From Actinomycetes bacterium (GTDB lineage: Bacteria > Actinomycetota > Acidimicrobiia > IMCC26256 > PALSA-610), in assembly GCA_025360585.1 (NCBI GenBank), contig JANYBW010000055.1, positions 19,592 through 83,591 of the forward strand: DNA of 64,000 nt, in the 5' to 3' direction. This document shows, in pieces, positions 60,879 through 64,000 of the stretch (position 1 is its first letter; each line of letters begins with the position of its first letter). The translations under genes and the position numbers were made by a program. Under the pieces are notes generated by a model. That model was not told the origin of the DNA. It made no database searches and saw nothing but the letters and a program-made list of their open reading frames with translations.

Positions 60879-61682
60879 ATGCATCTACGCACAACTCATC
60901 GCCTTCGCGTCGCACTATGCGCCGCGACCGTCGCCGCAATATCAGTCGCCGGAGTCTCTGTCGCTTCCGCCAGTGGTGGATCGGGCGGAGTTTCCAGTGG
61001 AGGCGGTGGCTCAACCTCGGGCGGTACTGCCACCGGCGGCGGTACCGCGACCGGCGGTGGAGGCGGCGGTAGGGCAGCCTGCGTCAATTCCGTTGGTGTC
61101 ACAGGCACCGCAACTGAGTCGCTAGCGGGTAACTCATTCAGCGCCTCATACACACTCGTTTCGTGTCAGTCACGCACCCACGTCGCGATAACGGTCGTCG
61201 ACATCGTCTCGGGAGCAACCGTATTGAGCTACCCCGATACCGCTACCCCGACCGTCTTTTGGACCTTGCCGTACACCCTCACTTCATACCGCATCACTGC
61301 TCGCGCCTGGGCAATCGTCAGCAACGTCGCGACGACGGTCGCCACCGGATCAACGACGGTCGACACATTGAACGCACTACCGTGCACGCCCGACGTCGTC
61401 GAGACACCAACGGTTGGCTACTACATCAACTACGCCGCGATTTGGGCCCATCACTCGGCACAAGACTGCGGCACGAGTGGTTATGTCGAAATCAAAATCA
61501 CGAACTCCACCACGGGTGTCGTGGAACGAGACGTAAACTACGGGGTGTTTGGAACCTACGACTATGAAGGTCCGGCGGTCGCTTACGCCACTCCCTATCA
61601 CGTCGAGGCGATCTTGCATTCACGTTCAGGCGACGCTCTCGCTTCGAGCGCTGCCGACGTCGTATCCCCGCCACATCCGTAA
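60879..61682 (+). CDS. Secreted protein with Gly/Ser-rich linker
   Basis: 267 residues from ATG preceded by AAAGGA. Signal peptide 1-32 (LCAATVAAISVAGVSVASA), then a Gly/Ser/Thr linker (about 32-66) and a beta-rich C-terminal part with four or more Cys (RAACVNSVGVTG, LVSCQSRTHVAIT, NALPCTPDVVE, SAQDCGTSGYVEI), likely two disulfide-bonded Ig-like domains. No family recognised. Ends with a strong terminator. Confidence 0.65.
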   Translation: MHLRTTHRLRVALCAATVAAISVAGVSVASASGGSGGVSSGGGGSTSGGTATGGGTATGGGGGGRAACVNSVGVTGTATESLAGNSFSASYTLVSCQSRTHVAITVVDIVSGATVLSYPDTATPTVFWTLPYTLTSYRITARAWAIVSNVATTVATGSTTVDTLNALPCTPDVVETPTVGYYINYAAIWAHHSAQDCGTSGYVEIKITNSTTGVVERDVNYGVFGTYDYEGPAVAYATPYHVEAILHSRSGDALASSAADVVSPPHP

Positions 61683-61730
61683 ACGCGCTTACAGGTACGA
61701 CCTTTTCACAGCACCTATCCAAATCAACAA

Positions 61731-61761
61731 GAGGGCGGAGCCACTACGGCTCCGCCCTCTG
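61731..61761 (+). terminator. 13-bp GC-rich stem-loop after secreted-protein gene
   Basis: AGAGGGCGGAGCC (61731-61743) and its exact complement (61749-61761) with a five-base loop, then GCATTTG. About 50 bp after the stop; may also serve the convergent gene at 61947. The remaining bases to 61946 hold no gene. Confidence 0.75.
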
Positions 61762-61946
61762 CATTTGTAGAGTTCCTTATCGCGCGTCTTTTCGAGCTCG
61801 AACTATCTCGAGTACCAAACAGGTGTTGCCGTCGGCTTCGCCGCGACGGATACCGGCGGCCGTTGCAGGCTTTTCGACGTAGCTGGTACCGCAAGGTGCA
61901 AGGATTTTGGACTGCGGACGAAATCGAACACCTCAGTTCGCGATCA

Positions 61947-62612
61947 TCACACTGCCGCTGCGTCATCTCCCCGCAACAGCGGCAACGCTGTACCAGCCGC
62001 GGCCAGATGACACACACCTGCGATCGCTGCCAACACCAACAGACCGTTACGACCTTCGCTGTGTTGGTGTTGCACTTCGGCAATCTCCAACACGACGAAC
62101 GCAACCGCAACAACAATCACGGCAACAACGATTGGCGCATCGCGACGGCGCAACACCAAGCCGGCAAGCAACAACGACACCGCGGCTCCGAGCACAATCA
62201 CCCACAGTGATTCCAAATTGATTCCGAGGACATTGCGGTTTTCGGTACTTTCGCTATGAGGAACGCCGGTCTCGCCAGATGGTTTGCTACCACCGGCCCC
62301 ATGTTGATCAGTCGCGCCGGCTCCATGCTGATCAGTCGCGCCGGTAGTCGTCGTCGCTTCTGTTCCATGTTGATCAGTCGCGCCGGCTCCATGCTCGTCT
62401 GCAACGAGCAACACTCCAAGTGTTTTCCTGTGAACGGAGGCACCCGCATTGGGATTGGAATGCGTTCCTGTATGACGGATCGCACGCTCGGCCAGCGCGC
62501 CCCACACAAACATCAAGGTCGCCAGTACAACAAACGCGGCCGTCAATTGCTGGCGACGCGCCAAACTCAAAGCAGCCCGCTCAGCAACGGAATCGCGCAA
62601 CACAAAGCGCAA
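61947..62612 (-). CDS. Membrane protein with His-rich repeat loop; possibly the frameshifted rest of the upstream small ORF
   Basis: 221 residues from TTG. Helices: QLTAAFVVLATLMFVWGALAE near 22-42, SLWVIVLGAAVSLLLAGLVLRR near 137-158, IVVAVIVVAVAFVVLEIAEV and NGLLVLAAIAGVCHLAAAGTA. Between the first and second is a DQHGAGAT-type repeat with several His, in tandem 24-bp units at about 62298-62396. It follows a metal-type MerR gene. The N-terminal helix lacks a good start and continues the small upstream ORF in a -1 frame, suggesting one original gene. Confidence 0.6.
   Translation of the reverse strand: MRFVLRDSVAERAALSLARRQQLTAAFVVLATLMFVWGALAERAIRHTGTHSNPNAGASVHRKTLGVLLVADEHGAGATDQHGTEATTTTGATDQHGAGATDQHGAGGSKPSGETGVPHSESTENRNVLGINLESLWVIVLGAAVSLLLAGLVLRRRDAPIVVAVIVVAVAFVVLEIAEVQHQHSEGRNGLLVLAAIAGVCHLAAAGTALPLLRGDDAAAV
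62298..62396 (-). repeat. Tandem 24-bp repeat encoding His-rich loop
   Basis: Units resembling ATGTTGATCAGTCGCGCCGG occur three times, interrupted once, and encode DQHGAGAT in the membrane-protein gene. Copy number may vary. Confidence 0.7.
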
Positions 62613-62707
62613 GCGCCGGCCGTCACCAGCAGCCCCATAGCAACCCGATCTCTGTGCGGTTCTTCGTCAACCGGCGCTTCGGATTCGGTATCAGTGATAT
62701 CACTCAT
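62567..62707 (-). CDS. 46-residue ORF with Cys-Cys transmembrane helix
   Basis: ATG overlaps the end of the MerR gene by eight bases, so translation is coupled. The product has an acidic N-terminus (MSDITDTESEAPVDEE) and a helix GLLVTAGACALCCAIPLLSG resembling the vicinal-Cys helix of mercury or metal carriers. It then meets TGA, while the -1 frame continues as the His-rich membrane protein. It may be a real small protein or the start of a frameshifted larger one. Confidence 0.5.
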   Translation of the reverse strand: MSDITDTESEAPVDEEPHRDRVAMGLLVTAGACALCCAIPLLSGLL

Positions 62708-63185
62708 GACTGGTTCGCTCAATAACGCCAATCGATCGCCCGCGGGTATGCGTTACGGCAACCGCAAAACTTCCGATTTCCGGCGCGCAGCAATCGAGAT
62801 CCGGTGAACATATCTCGGATTCCGGGGCCTGTATCAGTTGCCACTGCACGTCCCGCAATTGCGCCGAAAACCGTTTGAGTTCAGCAATGTGAGTTTCAAT
62901 CTCGAGCTGTTTGGCGTCGAGCAACTCGCTGAGATGTGCCTGCGTCTGCGAGCAATTCGTACCGTCCCAGACCGAAAGCAAATCCGAAATCGCGTCGAGC
63001 GACAGGCCGAGTCGTTTCCCACGCACGATGAAACGAAGGCGAGCCTCAGATTCTGACGTATAGATGCGATATCCGCCCGGAGTTCGCTGCGGCGAAGAGA
63101 GCAACCCTTTGCGCTCGTAGAAGCGCACCGTTGAGACCGCGACACCAACAGCCTGAGCGAGTTGTGAGATGCGTTTGCCGTTCAT
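62700..63185 (-). CDS. MerR-family regulator, metal-sensing type
   Basis: 161 residues from ATG. MerR HTH at 4-72: ISQLAQAVGVAVSTVRFYERKGLLSSPQRT with RLRFIVRGKRLGLSLDAI; then the dimerisation helix KQLEIETHIAELKRFSAQLR. Cys positions match metal MerR proteins: Cys in DGTNCSQTQ before the helix and CSPDLDCC after it. Likely sensor of Hg, Cd/Zn or a similar thiophilic metal. The two following membrane ORFs are candidate targets. No palindrome was pinned down. Confidence 0.8.
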   Translation of the reverse strand: MNGKRISQLAQAVGVAVSTVRFYERKGLLSSPQRTPGGYRIYTSESEARLRFIVRGKRLGLSLDAISDLLSVWDGTNCSQTQAHLSELLDAKQLEIETHIAELKRFSAQLRDVQWQLIQAPESEICSPDLDCCAPEIGSFAVAVTHTRGRSIGVIERTSHE

Positions 63186-63220
63186 TCGGGTCAGGATAAA
63201 CCATGAACCCATGTTCAAGG

Positions 63221-63655
63221 TCAAGAGGTTTTGATTCGATCTCGACTCACGCGCCTTACCGGCGCACCGGTCTGCGCGAGCACGCCACCGAACGAACCAT
63301 CCGACACCGTACCCGCCTTCGCACCAGCGTTGTCCGTAACGACCCGCACCGAACCGATCTGATCATGATGCAAAAAGCTGCGTGCTGTCGAGGTGTATTG
63401 CTCAACAACTTGCCCATCAGCACCATAGATGTAATCAGTCGTCACACCACCCGTCTTGCACTGCAACAACATCGCCATCCCACCATCACCCGAATACGTG
63501 AAATCCGTCGACACACCAGCGACCGTCTTATTCAAACGCAACCCTTCCCCATCGTACGCGTACGACGCCGAGACCGGCCCCGTGATGCTCGTCATACGGT
63601 TCTGTTGATCAAACCCGTAAACCGTTGCCACGCCACCAACGGACTTCGTTAAGCA
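63221..63655 (-). pseudogene. RHS-repeat core fragment
   Basis: VYGFDQQNRMTSITGPVSAS, YAYDGEGLRLNKTVAG, TDYIYGADGQVVEQYTST and FLHHDQIGSVRVVTDNAGAK are YD-repeat/RHS-core pieces, the last being the stretch just before the RHS-associated core end. The frame meets a stop shortly upstream and loses RHS character after VLAQTGAPV, so it is a truncated remnant of a large polymorphic-toxin or surface gene. Confidence 0.75.
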
Positions 63656-63845
63656 AGAACATCGCGATCGCCGCTGGAACCATCACTGCCGCGACAGCCG
63701 CGAGCATTCGAGAAACCACAACATAAAAGACACGACTCACAAAATCGAGCGGATGACACGCGGAGCCGATCCCACGGAAGTACCAAGCGCCAAAAGCCGT
63801 AGTACCTCCAATAAACCACGTGGGCCCGCATGTGCCTTTGACCAC
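63609..63845 (-). CDS. Doubtful small membrane ORF
   Basis: 78 residues from GTG with one convincing hydrophobic segment (VFYVVVSRMLAAVAAVMVPAAIAMFL) and a preceding WFIGGTTAFGAWYF stretch. It overlaps the RHS remnant in another frame. Could be a short membrane protein, an immunity-type gene, or chance. Beyond it, 63846-63942 shows nothing. Confidence 0.25.
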   Translation of the reverse strand: MVKGTCGPTWFIGGTTAFGAWYFRGIGSACHPLDFVSRVFYVVVSRMLAAVAAVMVPAAIAMFLLNEVRWWRGNGLRV

Positions 63846-63942
63846 GATTCAATCTGCGCCGTAGCGGTACCCAATAGTCGGCCCTCGGTCCAGAGCGTCA
63901 TGCAGAAAACCGACGACGAGTTCCCAACTAGTGGTCCGTCGC

Positions 63943-64000
63943 GGGACTGTCAGGAATTTTGTGTAAATGGCGTGATCTGAAGGTATGCGACGTGATGTTG
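63943..64000 (+). mobile_element. Probable terminal inverted repeat of an IS256-family element, cut by window edge
   Basis: GGGACTGTCAGGAATTTTGTG followed by TAAAT resembles the outer ends of IS256-family elements (the complementary end reads TACACAAAATTCCTGACAG). An ATG at 63985 with GAAGG just upstream could be the start of the element's gene, which lies outside the window. Recognition is by pattern only. Confidence 0.5.

Noticed and set aside
1..64000. CRISPR arrays, tRNA or rRNA genes
   Set aside because: No regularly spaced direct repeats and no tRNA or rRNA signature stretches were seen on either strand by eye.

Overview
The window looks like chromosomal DNA of a high-GC actinobacterium, most likely of the Acidimicrobiia (Ilumatobacter/Microtrichales-like). 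This is inference from gene content: menaquinone rather than ubiquinone genes, a luciferase-like (F420-type) oxidoreductase, many acyl-CoA dehydrogenases and crotonases, a DUF35-thiolase fusion, long Lhr, CSLREA and neocarzinostatin-like secreted proteins, and frequent GTG starts. No rRNA, tRNA or CRISPR array was seen.

Layout. 1-9 kb: end of a family III CoA-transferase, a Cys-based phosphatase, a secreted subtilase with a C-terminal repeat domain, an HDOD protein, a YhhN membrane protein, a VOC protein, an acyl-CoA dehydrogenase, an LLM oxidoreductase and a NUDIX hydrolase. 9-12 kb: an SCP2-like protein, a glutamine-synthetase-like ligase and a class I amidotransferase-like hydrolase form a probable gamma-glutamylation operon. 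12-15.5 kb: a minus-strand surface set, WxL-like protein, DUF916-like protein and a third membrane-anchored protein. 15.7-25 kb: acyl-CoA dehydrogenase, ABC1/UbiB kinase-like protein, a structured noncoding stretch, an AbiEi/DUF559-like gene enclosed by about 64-bp inverted repeats, a lipoprotein hydrolase, a crotonase lacking both catalytic glutamates, and an MFS exporter. 25-33.4 kb: crotonase, then MerR-menG-menF (overlapping, one operon), menD, menH, menA and menE on alternating strands; menB and menC are not here. 33.4-42 kb: class A beta-lactamase-like protein coupled to a D-amino-acid lyase/racemase-like protein, DUF218, a broken amidase, HDOD plus degenerate GGDEF signalling proteins, a Wzx-like flippase and a GT4 glycosyltransferase. 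42-50 kb: a 177-bp hairpin element, lhr, a zinc alcohol dehydrogenase, an intact amidase and small enzymes. 50-56.4 kb: transglutaminase-like protein, acyl-CoA dehydrogenase, DUF35-thiolase fusion, lipoprotein, AIM24 protein and SDR. 56.5-64 kb: accessory region with secreted beta-helix and five-domain neocarzinostatin-like proteins, an IS256 transposase remnant, a metal-type MerR module, an RHS remnant and, at the window edge, a sequence resembling an IS256-family terminus.

The most unusual noncoding structures are: a three-copy, about 150-bp MITE-like repeat that supplies stop codons or C-terminal codons to neighbouring genes; the inverted-repeat cassette around the AbiEi/DUF559 gene with a three-hairpin RNA candidate beside it; a long hairpin element with flanking direct repeats upstream of lhr; and near-perfect palindromes of 50 bp and 43 bp. 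The clearest biological story in the coding part is a menaquinone cluster whose methyltransferase and isochorismate synthase genes are translationally coupled to a two-HTH MerR-type regulator preceded by a palindrome.
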